From positions 1-44,338 of the forward strand of contig JAPPGM010000111.1 of assembly GCA_028874995.1 (NCBI GenBank): 44,338 nt of DNA. Reading direction: 5' to 3'. Shown piece by piece: positions 1 through 8,329 of the stretch. Numbering within the stretch: position 1 is the stretch's first letter; each line of letters begins with the position of its first letter. The notes beneath the pieces were generated by a model. The model searched no databases and was not told the DNA's origin. It saw only the letters and a program-made list of their open reading frames with translations. Made by a program: the position numbers and the translations under genes. The stretch comes from Gemmatimonadota bacterium. GTDB taxonomy: Bacteria; Gemmatimonadota; Gemmatimonadetes; Longimicrobiales; Gaopeijiaceae.

Positions 1-1
1 C

Positions 2-859
<858 letters not shown>

Positions 860-997
860 GACACCTGTTCGGACCACACCGCGGAGCCCTGTCAACCGCG
901 GGAGGATCGAGGCGCCGAGGGCGCGGATCTCTCCCGGGATTCCGGCCAGCCCAGGGCTCGGGCCGGGGCTGTTGACCGCCGACTTGACCATCGGCCG

Positions 998-2209
998 ATG
1001 CTGACCGCAGCCGACATCGCAGCCGCCCGCGCCCGTATCGGTTCTCATGTCGTCACGACCGGGTGCCCGGAATCGTTCGCGCTGCGCAGGGTGACGGGTT
1101 GCCCGGTGTATCTCAAGGCCGAGCTGAGACAGCAGACGGGATCCTTCAAGGACCGGGGGTCGCTCAACAAGCTGATGCAGCTGGGCGATGCGGATCGCGA
1201 CGCCGGGGTTGTCGCTGCCAGCGCCGGGAATCACGCCCAGGCGCTCGCCCGCCACGCCGCCCGGCTGGGGATCCCCTGTACGATCGTCATGCCCAACAAC
1301 GCGCCACTGATCAAGGTCAGCAACACGCGCGCGAGCGGGGCGCGGGTGATTCAGACGGGGGAGACGCTCTCGGACGGCATGGCGGTGGTCGACCGCCTGG
1401 TCACCGTGGAGAGGCTCACGCTGGTGCACGCCTTCGACGATCCGGCCGTGATGGCGGGCCAGGGTACGATGGGGCTGGAGATCCTGGAACAGGTCCCTGA
1501 GGTGACGACGATCGTGGTGCCGGTGGGGGGCGGGGGGATGATCTCGGGTGTCGCCACGGCGGTGAAGGCGGAGAAGCCAGGCGTCCGCGTCATCGGCGTC
1601 GAGGCCGAGGCCTCACCCGGGGCGGTCAGGTCGTTGGAGGCCGGTGCGCCCGCGCACGTGGAGATGTCGGACACGCTGGCCGACGGGATCGCCGTCAAGC
1701 GGATCGGCGACCTGACCTACCCGCACCTCGAGGCGTTGGCCGACGATGTGGTGCTGGTGAGCGAAGAGGAGATCATCCGCGCGATCTTCTTCCTGCTCGA
1801 GCGCGAGAAGCTGGTGGTGGAGGGGGCGGGGGCGGTGGGCGTGGCGGCGCTCCTCGAGGGGAAGATCCCTGTGGCCGCGGGCGACACCGTGGTCTGCATC
1901 CTGTCAGGCGGCAACATCGACATGAACATGGTGTCGCGGATCATCGACCGGGGGCTGTGGGCCGATGGCCGCCTGGCCAGCCTTTCGGTGGTGGTGCGGG
2001 ACCGTCCCGGCTACCTGAACGAGGTCACCGGGGTGGTGGCGATCGCGGGGGCGAACGTGCTGCATATCGAGCACACGCGGGCGTTCGGGGACATCGCCGT
2101 GGGCAAGGTCGCGATCGAAATGAAGATCGAGACCCGGGGGCGGCAGCATGTGGCGGAGATCGTGGATCAGCTCAGGGAGCTGGGACACCAGGTGGACGAG
2201 GTCGGATAG
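998..2209 (+). CDS. ilvA: Threonine ammonia-lyase with C-terminal ACT domain
   Basis: This PLP enzyme deaminates L-threonine to 2-oxobutyrate, the first step towards isoleucine or threonine breakdown. The 403 residues match the ~400-residue ilvA1/tdcB-type form with one ACT domain. The PLP lysine lies in GSFKDRG (K51). The glycine-rich phosphate loop GGGGMISG and the C-terminal LSGGN motif are present. Residues ~325-400 (VVVRDRPGYLNEVTGVV onward) form the ACT domain, which suggests amino-acid feedback. The ATG at 998 fits the alignment, but no clear Shine-Dalgarno site precedes it. The 138 nt before it hold three TTGACC-like words and no convincing -10. The gene ends 5 nt before the convergent MFS gene. 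Confidence 0.92.
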   Translation: MLTAADIAAARARIGSHVVTTGCPESFALRRVTGCPVYLKAELRQQTGSFKDRGSLNKLMQLGDADRDAGVVAASAGNHAQALARHAARLGIPCTIVMPNNAPLIKVSNTRASGARVIQTGETLSDGMAVVDRLVTVERLTLVHAFDDPAVMAGQGTMGLEILEQVPEVTTIVVPVGGGGMISGVATAVKAEKPGVRVIGVEAEASPGAVRSLEAGAPAHVEMSDTLADGIAVKRIGDLTYPHLEALADDVVLVSEEEIIRAIFFLLEREKLVVEGAGAVGVAALLEGKIPVAAGDTVVCILSGGNIDMNMVSRIIDRGLWADGRLASLSVVVRDRPGYLNEVTGVVAIAGANVLHIEHTRAFGDIAVGKVAIEMKIETRGRQHVAEIVDQLRELGHQVDEVG

Positions 2210-2214
2210 GGCCC

Positions 2215-3531
2215 CTAACCTTCTCCCCCCACCACCCCGTACCGCTTGAGCGTCGCCTCCATCGTCGGCCGCCCGAGGCGCACCCGGCTGTCGTCGAGCA
2301 GGTACGAGAAGACGTAACCCGCTCCGAGCATCAGGATCCCGATCAGGAAGCAGTACATGACCGCGCGGTCCGGATACGTGTCCTTCAGGTAGCCCACATA
2401 CATGGGCCCGATGATCCCCGCGGCCGACCACGCCGTCAGGATCGTCCCGTAGATCTTCGACATGTTCCTCGATCCGAAGACGTCGAGGATGAACGAGGGC
2501 ATGGTCGCGAACCCACCCCCGAAGCAGAGGAGCACGTAGCAGACCAGCACCGAGAAGATCCAGGGGTTGTTCTCGGTCATGAGCACGCCGAAGACCACCA
2601 TCTGGCTGGCGAGAAGGATGCGGAAGACGCTCACGCGTCCGAGGCGGTCCGAAAGCAGTCCCCAGAACAGGCGTCCCACGCCGTTGCAGAGCGAACTCAC
2701 CGCGATCAGCGTGGCCCCGTACTCGGCCAGCTTGGCGGGTGCGATGGTCGGGTCGTCCAGTCCCCACACCTCCTGCAGCAGCTCCGACTGGAAGCTGATC
2801 ACCGAAATGCCGGCCGCGATGTTGAAGAAGAACACTATCCACATGATCGCGAACTGCGTGGTGCGCATGTAGGGTGCCGCGGGCTCCGTCTTCGGGCGCC
2901 CGGCCGACCTGGCGGGTCGCGGCGGACCGGCCGTCAATGTTTGCGGCGGGTCGCTCAGGACCAGGCTGCACGGAATGAGAACGCACGCGAAGAAGATCCC
3001 CAGCCACAGGAAGACGAGCTGCAGGTCAACCGCCGCCCGCACGACCAGAAAGGGTGCCAGTCCCTTGCTCAGCAGAAACGCGCCCACGCCGAATCCCATC
3101 ACCACGATGCCGGTCACCAGTCCCTTGCGGTCCGGATACCACTTGGCCGCCGTGGCGACGGGGGTCACATACCCCATCCCGATGCCCGCGCCGCCGACCA
3201 CGCCGTAGCCCAGGTAGAAGAGCCAGATCGAATCCATCGAGAGCGCCAGGCTGGCGAGCAGATAGCCCGCGGAGAAGAGGACGCTGCCCGTTACCGCGAG
3301 GACCTTGGGACCAAGTCTGGGGAGCAACTGGCCCGCCACGGCCGCCGACACCCCGAGCGTGAAGATGGTGATGCTGAAGGCGGCGGCGGTCTGGCTGAAG
3401 GTCCAGCCGACGTCCCGCACCAGCATGGTCTGGAAGAAGCTCCAGGCGTAGACCGTCCCAAGACAAACCTGGAGAATGGTGCAGAAGAGCGCGATGACGC
3501 TCCTCGGGATCCGCGTGGGGCCCCTTGCCAC
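2215..3531 (-). CDS. MFS transporter, oxalate/formate antiporter (OFA) family
   Basis: A 12-helix major facilitator of 438 residues. The OFA family moves small carboxylates such as oxalate, formate, lactate or pyruvate; the substrate here is unknown. Recognisable stretches are the N-terminal LGTVYAWSFF with FSQTAAAFSITIF, then GYGVVGGAGIGMGYVTPVATAAKWYPDRKGL in pieces, GRLFWGLLSDRLGR between helices 8 and 9, and GGGFATMPSFILDVFG. The frame is open much further upstream, but that part is a shadow of the neighbouring gene. I chose the GTG at 3531 because it lies 2 nt after the stop of the HAMP gene with GGGGAG upstream, and because residues from VIALFCTILQ on are the first helix. It is the third gene of an operon with a binding protein and a sensor-like protein. 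Confidence 0.88.
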   Translation of the reverse strand: MARGPTRIPRSVIALFCTILQVCLGTVYAWSFFQTMLVRDVGWTFSQTAAAFSITIFTLGVSAAVAGQLLPRLGPKVLAVTGSVLFSAGYLLASLALSMDSIWLFYLGYGVVGGAGIGMGYVTPVATAAKWYPDRKGLVTGIVVMGFGVGAFLLSKGLAPFLVVRAAVDLQLVFLWLGIFFACVLIPCSLVLSDPPQTLTAGPPRPARSAGRPKTEPAAPYMRTTQFAIMWIVFFFNIAAGISVISFQSELLQEVWGLDDPTIAPAKLAEYGATLIAVSSLCNGVGRLFWGLLSDRLGRVSVFRILLASQMVVFGVLMTENNPWIFSVLVCYVLLCFGGGFATMPSFILDVFGSRNMSKIYGTILTAWSAAGIIGPMYVGYLKDTYPDRAVMYCFLIGILMLGAGYVFSYLLDDSRVRLGRPTMEATLKRYGVVGGEG

Positions 3532-3533
3532 GC

Positions 3534-4301
3534 CTACGTGCCGCTCCCCGACCGCGACTCGGAGTCTTCCTGCCGGGTCGCCGCGTACTGGATCAGGCGG
3601 GCCATGTCCCCGACCTCGTCGTCGCGGACCAGAATCGCTTCCTGCGGCGGCGCATCCCCGGCGCGCGCGCGGGCCAGCTGCGCCACGTAGCCGAGCAGGT
3701 CGGACAACGGCTTCGAAGCCAGGTTCACGAGCCAGATCGAAGCAAGCACGCCCACCACCAGAATGATGCACAGAAGCGCGATCTGCTGGCCCATCGCACG
3801 CCGGATCTTGAGCCCCAGGAGCTCGAGGTCCATCCCCACGTGAACCGTGCCCGCCACGCCGGACAGAATCGGGCTCCCCACCTCGACGAAGTCGCCCATT
3901 CCGGAAATGCTCCGCTCGACGGGCTCGGTCGACGACGGATCGCTCTCCAGGATCTGGTCCGGAATCCCCGGCACGAAGGTGTGCGCCAGGAATTCGCCGG
4001 TATCGCTGGTGATGTAGATGTAGCGGATGCTCTGGATCTGGACGAACTGGTCGATGAGCGACTGCAGCGTGGCCAGGTTTCGGTTCAGGAGGATGTCGAC
4101 GCTGGAATCGGCGATGTTCTTTGCGATGCTCTCGCTGTTGCTGATGTACTCGTCTTCGAGCTCGCGCGAGACGGTCCGGATCGAGAGCATCGAGATTGCG
4201 AGCACGACCACGCCGAAGAGCGAGAAGAATCCGAAGCGGGTCTTGCGGAAGAGCTTCCGGACCTTGAGCGCGTCCGACCGCCGACTGGTCCCGAGCTTCA
4301 T
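3534..4301 (-). CDS. Membrane sensor protein with Cache-like periplasmic domain and HAMP domain, no output domain
   Basis: A 255-residue inner-membrane protein built like the input half of a sensor kinase. Helix 1 is at ~22-44 (FFSLFGVVVLAISML), followed by a periplasmic domain with the Cache/PAS-like IRYIYITSDTGEFLAHTF and PGIPDQIL motifs. Helix 2 is at ~170-192, followed by a HAMP-like segment (LASKPLSDLLGYVAQLA to DEVGDMARLIQ). The protein then stops at GSGT; no kinase, cyclase or methyl-accepting module follows in any frame. Its ATG overlaps the stop of the upstream binding-protein gene (ATGA), and the transporter starts 2 nt after its own stop. The domain reading is fairly sure. The role (relaying ligand binding to the transporter or to an unlinked partner) is inference. 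Confidence 0.75.
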   Translation of the reverse strand: MKLGTSRRSDALKVRKLFRKTRFGFFSLFGVVVLAISMLSIRTVSRELEDEYISNSESIAKNIADSSVDILLNRNLATLQSLIDQFVQIQSIRYIYITSDTGEFLAHTFVPGIPDQILESDPSSTEPVERSISGMGDFVEVGSPILSGVAGTVHVGMDLELLGLKIRRAMGQQIALLCIILVVGVLASIWLVNLASKPLSDLLGYVAQLARARAGDAPPQEAILVRDDEVGDMARLIQYAATRQEDSESRSGSGT

Positions 4302-5614
4302 GAAACGCCGAACCTGGCTTGCCAGTCGTCGAGCGACACGAATCGGTCGCCCTCAGGGACGGTGTAGTAGATACGCTGCAGACCCTGCCGGCGGTCTGGC
4401 CCGTAGCGCACCCGTTCACCGACTCCGAGGTCGTAGTTGCGGACCTGGAAGACGGCCTCCGCGATTCCGGATCTCTCGGGCCGGTCGCCCATGCGCCGGA
4501 TGATCTCCGTGATCATCTTCGCGTTCACAAAGCCTTCGAGGCTCACGAAGCTCCGCGGGACCGTCTCGTACGGCTCTCCCTCGTTGATCCGGTCGACTTC
4601 GTCGGACGAGGGCGGCGGAGGGTCGTAGCGGTCCATGAGTTCGTGGTACTCCCGCACCGCCGGGAGCGACCTGTCCTCGTAGCTGGGAACCACCTGCGAA
4701 TTCACGAGCCAACGGGTGTGCGCGTCGGGCTCCTCGTGGTTCTCCCGCATGAGCCCGAGCAGATTCTCGCTGCCCACGAAGGAGACGTTGGCAACAGGGA
4801 TGTGGAGTCCGAGCATCTCCGCGTCCCGGGCAAAGGCGGCGCAGGCCTGGTAGGCCCCGATGCAGATCACGGCGTCCGGAGACCGCGCCTGCAGGATCTC
4901 GACGGCATCGCGCATGGGGGAACCGAACTGGGTGCCGCGCGTGTAGGTGGCCTCGCCGGCCATGGTTTCGCCGTGGGCCGCCATTGCTTCGCGCACGCCC
5001 GCCCAGCCGCTGCGTCCGTAGGCGTCGTTCTGGTAGAAGACCGCGACCCGCCGTCGCCCGATATCGAGGAAGTTGTTGACCAGGCCCGCCGTCTCCTGCC
5101 GGTAGGAGGCGCGCAGGTTGAAGGCGAATTCGCCGTAGGGCGGCTCGCGCTGGGGCTCGGCGCCGGTGAAGGGGAAGAAGAGGTACATCTGCTCGTCGCG
5201 GAACTTCTTCAGCACCGGCAGCGCGCGCGTGACCGTCGGCGTGCCGACATAATTGAAGAGCAGGAAGACGCTCGGGTCCTGAATGAGGCTGATCGTATTG
5301 GCGACACAGGGGTCGGGCTGGTAGCCGTCGTCGTAGAGCTTCATCACGATCCTGCGGCCGTTCACCCCGCCGTTCTCGTTGACGTGGTTGAAGTAGGCCA
5401 TCGAACCGCGGTAGAGCTCGGTGCCGAGGGCACGCGAGGGACCGGAAAACGCAGCGGAGACGCCGAGGACGATCTCGTCGTCCTGGATGGGTCGGGACGG
5501 CGTCCGGCCGCGGAGGACGTATGGGGCGGCAGGGGTCCCGGCGGCCAGCCGGCCTGCCAGGGGGGCTCCGAGCAGCACACCGGCCGCGGAGCGGAGCAGC
5601 GACCGGCGGGTCAT
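4298..5614 (-). CDS. Tat-exported type-1 periplasmic substrate-binding protein (Leu/Ile/Val- or urea-type)
   Basis: A binding protein of the branched-chain amino acid/urea/amide class. The signal is twin-arginine (TRRSLLRSAAGVLLGAPLAG). The mature part begins IVLGVSAAFSGPSRALG and contains FNHVNENGGVNGRRI, DDGYQPDPCVANTISLI and VAVFYQNDAYGRSGW, all typical of Peripla_BP_6. No ABC permease or ATPase gene is nearby; instead it leads an operon with a HAMP membrane protein and an MFS transporter. The frame is open up to a GTG at 5719, but that would give a ~40-residue n-region. I prefer the ATG at 5614, just after a 14-bp palindrome. The start is therefore uncertain; the family is not. Confidence 0.85.
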   Translation of the reverse strand: MTRRSLLRSAAGVLLGAPLAGRLAAGTPAAPYVLRGRTPSRPIQDDEIVLGVSAAFSGPSRALGTELYRGSMAYFNHVNENGGVNGRRIVMKLYDDGYQPDPCVANTISLIQDPSVFLLFNYVGTPTVTRALPVLKKFRDEQMYLFFPFTGAEPQREPPYGEFAFNLRASYRQETAGLVNNFLDIGRRRVAVFYQNDAYGRSGWAGVREAMAAHGETMAGEATYTRGTQFGSPMRDAVEILQARSPDAVICIGAYQACAAFARDAEMLGLHIPVANVSFVGSENLLGLMRENHEEPDAHTRWLVNSQVVPSYEDRSLPAVREYHELMDRYDPPPPSSDEVDRINEGEPYETVPRSFVSLEGFVNAKMITEIIRRMGDRPERSGIAEAVFQVRNYDLGVGERVRYGPDRRQGLQRIYYTVPEGDRFVSLDDWQARFGVS

Positions 5615-5628
5615 GTGAAACGTTTCAC
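5615..5628. promoter_or_regulatory. 14-bp perfect palindrome, LacI-family-like operator
   Basis: GTGAAACGTTTCAC is a perfect palindrome directly before the chosen ATG of the binding-protein gene. The central CG and the TGAAA half-site match the general form of LacI/GalR/Cra-family operators. If translation began at 5719 the same bases would be coding, so the operator role is an inference. No lacI-type gene is in the window. Confidence 0.45.
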
Positions 5629-5743
5629 AAGCGGATTTGGTCGTTCCCGTGGTGCCGTCGCGGGGTTTGGCTCGGGTCATCTCCGGGTCCGGAAAGAGAC
5701 TGGTGACTGCATCCACCACATATCGAAACTCAAACGCCCGCTA

Positions 5744-5772
5744 AACCTAGCCCACGTTCCCACATCGATCAA
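5744..5772 (-). promoter_or_regulatory. Sigma-70-type promoter of the binding protein-HAMP-MFS operon
   Basis: Read on the minus strand, TTGATC (5772-5767) and TAGGTT (5749-5744) are separated by exactly 17 nt. Transcription would start near 5737 and give a ~120-nt leader to the ATG at 5614, with the palindrome at its end. The site lies just downstream of the M28 peptidase stop, so the operon has its own promoter. Confidence 0.5.
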
Positions 5773-5781
5773 CGCAAGCCG

Positions 5782-7161
5782 TCATCTGCGGCGGCGGATC
5801 TGTCCGGACGGAAATGCGACCACGCTCTCGTTGCCGTCGTGGCCAACCGCAGCCACGCCAAACAGGTAGTTGTCGATCACCAGCCCCTCCAGCGTGAACT
5901 CGGTCACGTCGGCCACCCAGCGCGAGCGCTGCCAGCGCGGGGCGGTGGTGTCACGCCAGTAGACCTTGTATCCGGCCAGCCGGGAGTCGTCGACCGCTTC
6001 CCACTGAAGGGTGGTCGAGGGGCGAACCGCGCCGCCGATCCGCACTTCGGCCGGGGCGGGGGGCGCCCACGCCAGCTGTGCGAGCACGGCAGCGTTCAGC
6101 GCGGTCATTCTCGCGGCATAGTCGAAGTCGACGCCCTCGATCACGTCACCGTACGCGATGCCGTCCTCCGTGCGGATGTTCTGGTGCTGGCGCGTGTAGT
6201 TCTCGTGCGTCTCCATGATGCGCACCGCCGCGAAGCCCAGGTCGTTGAAGGGGCGGTGATGGCCGCCGCGCCCGAAGCGGTCGAGGCGGTAGATCATGAT
6301 GGGGTCGAGGTTCGGAATGTACGCGTCGGCGGTGGCGGCCACGTAGCGGGCCAGCTGCCTGGAGGGACCGTCCACTTCGCCGCCGTATACGCGGTAGCGC
6401 GCACGGTCCCGCTCGGTATCGGTGACGGGGGTGGGCTCGGAGAAGACGCGGAAGGTGTTGTTCTCGATCACCCCGTCAACGCCCTCGATGTTGCCGATCA
6501 TGTCGTTGTTGAGGACGCCGATGATCTGCCAGCCTTCCTCCCGGGCGACTTCGGCCATGTGACGCCCGCCCCAGAGTCCCTGCTCCTCCCCGGAGAGCCC
6601 GGCCAGGACGACCGAATTGCCGAACTCGTGGCCGGCGAGGAGACGGGCGGCCTCGATCGCACCGGCCATCCCCGACGCGTTGTCGTTGGCGCCGGGCGCG
6701 TCGGACTCGGCGTCGTAGCTGCTTGATGCCCGCGAATCGATGTCGCCGGACATGATCACGTACCGGTTCGGGTCGATGGTGCCCCGCTTGATGGCCAGGA
6801 CGTTCACCACCCAGGTGTCGTGGGGGATCCTGGAACTCTGCTCCGAGGTCACCTGGTTGCGCTGGTACACGACCGCGTAGCACCCGCCGCACGCCGCCGA
6901 GATGCGGTCGAATTCGGCCTTGATCCAGCGGCGGGCCGCACCGATCCCCCGGGTTGCCGACAGGGTGTCCGAGAAGGTGTTGCGGGTGCCGAAACCCGCC
7001 AGCATGCGGATGTCGGCCTCGACGCGCGCTGCCGAGGCGACCGCGATAATGTCGTAGATGCGCAGGTCGGTCTGGGGGGGTGCCTGGGCGCGGAGGGTCA
7101 TCGGGATCGCAACGACGAGAATCGCCGCACATCCCACGCTCGCCAATCCAGGCAGTCTCAT
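5782..7161 (-). CDS. Secreted M28-family zinc peptidase with C-terminal fibronectin-III-like domain
   Basis: A 459-residue exported exopeptidase-like protein (Sec signal MRLPGLASVGCAAILVVAIP, cleavage after RAQA). The M28 core shows D142 in GDIDS, PGANDNASG (D160), SGEEQG (E192/E193), NNDMIG (D220) and HHRPFND (H301/H302). Residues ~375-450 look like a fibronectin type III module (LQWEAVDDSRLAGYKVYWRD). The first metal ligand is unusual: the usual HxD reads D140-I-D142 (GDID), which I checked in the DNA. The ATG at 7161 has an excellent AAGGAGGA seven nt upstream, so upstream ATGs are rejected. It probably degrades peptides outside the cytoplasm, which fits the SusC/D and peptidase content nearby. 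Confidence 0.87.
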   Translation of the reverse strand: MRLPGLASVGCAAILVVAIPMTLRAQAPPQTDLRIYDIIAVASAARVEADIRMLAGFGTRNTFSDTLSATRGIGAARRWIKAEFDRISAACGGCYAVVYQRNQVTSEQSSRIPHDTWVVNVLAIKRGTIDPNRYVIMSGDIDSRASSSYDAESDAPGANDNASGMAGAIEAARLLAGHEFGNSVVLAGLSGEEQGLWGGRHMAEVAREEGWQIIGVLNNDMIGNIEGVDGVIENNTFRVFSEPTPVTDTERDRARYRVYGGEVDGPSRQLARYVAATADAYIPNLDPIMIYRLDRFGRGGHHRPFNDLGFAAVRIMETHENYTRQHQNIRTEDGIAYGDVIEGVDFDYAARMTALNAAVLAQLAWAPPAPAEVRIGGAVRPSTTLQWEAVDDSRLAGYKVYWRDTTAPRWQRSRWVADVTEFTLEGLVIDNYLFGVAAVGHDGNESVVAFPSGQIRRRR

Positions 7162-7235
7162 CGGTAATCCTCCTTCCATGTGGGGCCAACCATTGATCTT
7201 TCGCATCCGCGAGACGGCTTCTGCGATGTCTCAAC

Positions 7236-8234
7236 CTACCCGCCCCCCCACCCCTCCGCACCCCACACCATCACGATCTTCCCGAAATTCTCGTTCGCCT
7301 CCATGCGGCGATGCGCCTCCGCCGCCCGCGACACGGGGAACACCCTGTCGATCACGGGAAGCAGCCATCCGTCCGGAAAGCCCGGCACCACCTCGGCGCT
7401 GAACTCCCCGGCCAGCTCGGCCTTCTCCTCCACCCCACGCACCCGCAGCACCGTCCCGAAGAGCCGCGCCCGCCGCGCCATCAGCGCCCGCAGATCGATC
7501 TCGGCCCGGCTTCCCCCCGGCACGCCCACCACCACGTGCCGCCCACCCATCGCGATCGCCGCCTGGTTGCGGGCCAGATAGGGTGCTCCCACCAGGTCCA
7601 GGATCACGTCGGCCCCGAACCCGTCCGTCTCGTTCATCACCGTGCGCGCCCACGCGTCCCCACCGTCCAGCCCCACGTCCAGGCCGATCTCGGCGGCCCG
7701 TTGCAACTTGAACGCCGTGCGCGACGTCCCGATCGTGTGCGCGCCCGCCCGCCGCGCCAACTGCACCGCCGCCGTCCCGACCCCACTGCCCACTGCATGG
7801 ATCAGCAGGGTCTCCCCACGCTGTAACCCCGCCTGCCGGAAGACCGCGTCGAAAGCGGTCATGTACACTTCGGGAATCGCTCCGGCCATTGACCATGGCA
7901 TCCCCTCCGGCACCGCCACGGCCACCCGTTCGTCGACTGCCACGCGCTCCGCGTATCCCCCACCCCCCACGATCCCCATCACCCGGTCGCCCGGCTGCCA
8001 CCGCGTCACACCCACACCAACCTCCTCCACCACGCCGGCGAACTCCAACCCCGGCACTTCGGACTCCCCCGGCGGCGGAGGGTAGAGCCCACGGCGCTGC
8101 AGCAGGTCAGCCCGGTTCACCCCGGAAGCGCGCACTCGCACCAGGATCTCGCGGGGAGACGGCTCCGGGTCGGGGAGGGAAGCGAGCCGGAGAACGTCCG
8201 GCCCGCCGAATTCGGAGATGACAACGGCTTGCAT
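7236..8234 (-). CDS. NAD(P)H-quinone oxidoreductase, zinc-free MDR family (TP53I3/PIG3-like)
   Basis: A 332-residue medium-chain reductase of the quinone oxidoreductase branch, which reduces quinones or other enones with NADPH in the cytosol. The start MQAVVISEFGGPDVLRL and the block GVNRADLLQRRGLYPPPPG are characteristic of the PIG3-type subgroup. The nucleotide-binding motif is VGSGVGTAAVQLARRAGA. No structural or catalytic zinc cysteines are seen. The ATG at 8234 is preceded by TATATT six nt upstream and no Shine-Dalgarno sequence, which suggests a leaderless transcript. It diverges from the exonuclease gene across a 95-nt spacer holding 11-bp tandem repeats. Confidence 0.9.
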   Translation of the reverse strand: MQAVVISEFGGPDVLRLASLPDPEPSPREILVRVRASGVNRADLLQRRGLYPPPPGESEVPGLEFAGVVEEVGVGVTRWQPGDRVMGIVGGGGYAERVAVDERVAVAVPEGMPWSMAGAIPEVYMTAFDAVFRQAGLQRGETLLIHAVGSGVGTAAVQLARRAGAHTIGTSRTAFKLQRAAEIGLDVGLDGGDAWARTVMNETDGFGADVILDLVGAPYLARNQAAIAMGGRHVVVGVPGGSRAEIDLRALMARRARLFGTVLRVRGVEEKAELAGEFSAEVVPGFPDGWLLPVIDRVFPVSRAAEAHRRMEANENFGKIVMVWGAEGWGGG

Positions 8235-8240
8235 GGGAGC

Positions 8241-8246
8241 AATATA
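8241..8246 (-). promoter_or_regulatory. -10 element of the quinone oxidoreductase gene, leaderless geometry
   Basis: TATATT on the minus strand sits six nt before the ATG at 8234, so the expected transcription start falls on or beside the start codon. I find no good -35 at 16-18 nt. Confidence 0.4.
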
Positions 8247-8256
8247 GGCATTGTCC

Positions 8257-8300
8257 AATGATTCCCGGCTGATTCCAGGCTGATTCCAGGCTGATGCCGG
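8257..8300. repeat. Four tandem 11-bp repeats between divergent genes
   Basis: Consecutive units at 8257-8267, 8268-8278, 8279-8289 and 8290-8300 follow GCTGATTCCAG. Units 2 and 3 are identical; units 1 and 4 differ at three positions each. The 11-bp period is close to one helical turn, so bound proteins would line up on one face. The array sits between two divergent start codons, as an operator array or a polymerase-slippage product would. Confidence 0.7.
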
Positions 8301-8316
8301 TCCCAACGCGAGCCGT

Positions 8317-8322
8317 TAGACT
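8317..8322 (+). promoter_or_regulatory. -10-like element of the exonuclease gene, leaderless geometry
   Basis: TAGACT lies seven nt before the ATG at 8330. No ribosome-binding site is visible. The same TTAGACT word precedes the patatin gene at 20946-20952. Confidence 0.35.
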
Positions 8323-8329
8323 ACGACCC

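Noticed and set aside
960-997. Repeated TTGACC words before ilvA as a promoter array
   Set aside because: No partner -10 element is present at 16-18 nt and the copies are irregular.
1957-3690. A 577-codon open frame on the plus strand across ilvA's end and the MFS gene
   Set aside because: Low-complexity charged product and overlap with two well-recognised genes.
3532-4419. Upstream extension of the MFS frame giving a 734-residue fusion protein
   Set aside because: The added ~290 residues are a frame shadow of the HAMP gene; a GTG with correct spacing follows the HAMP stop.
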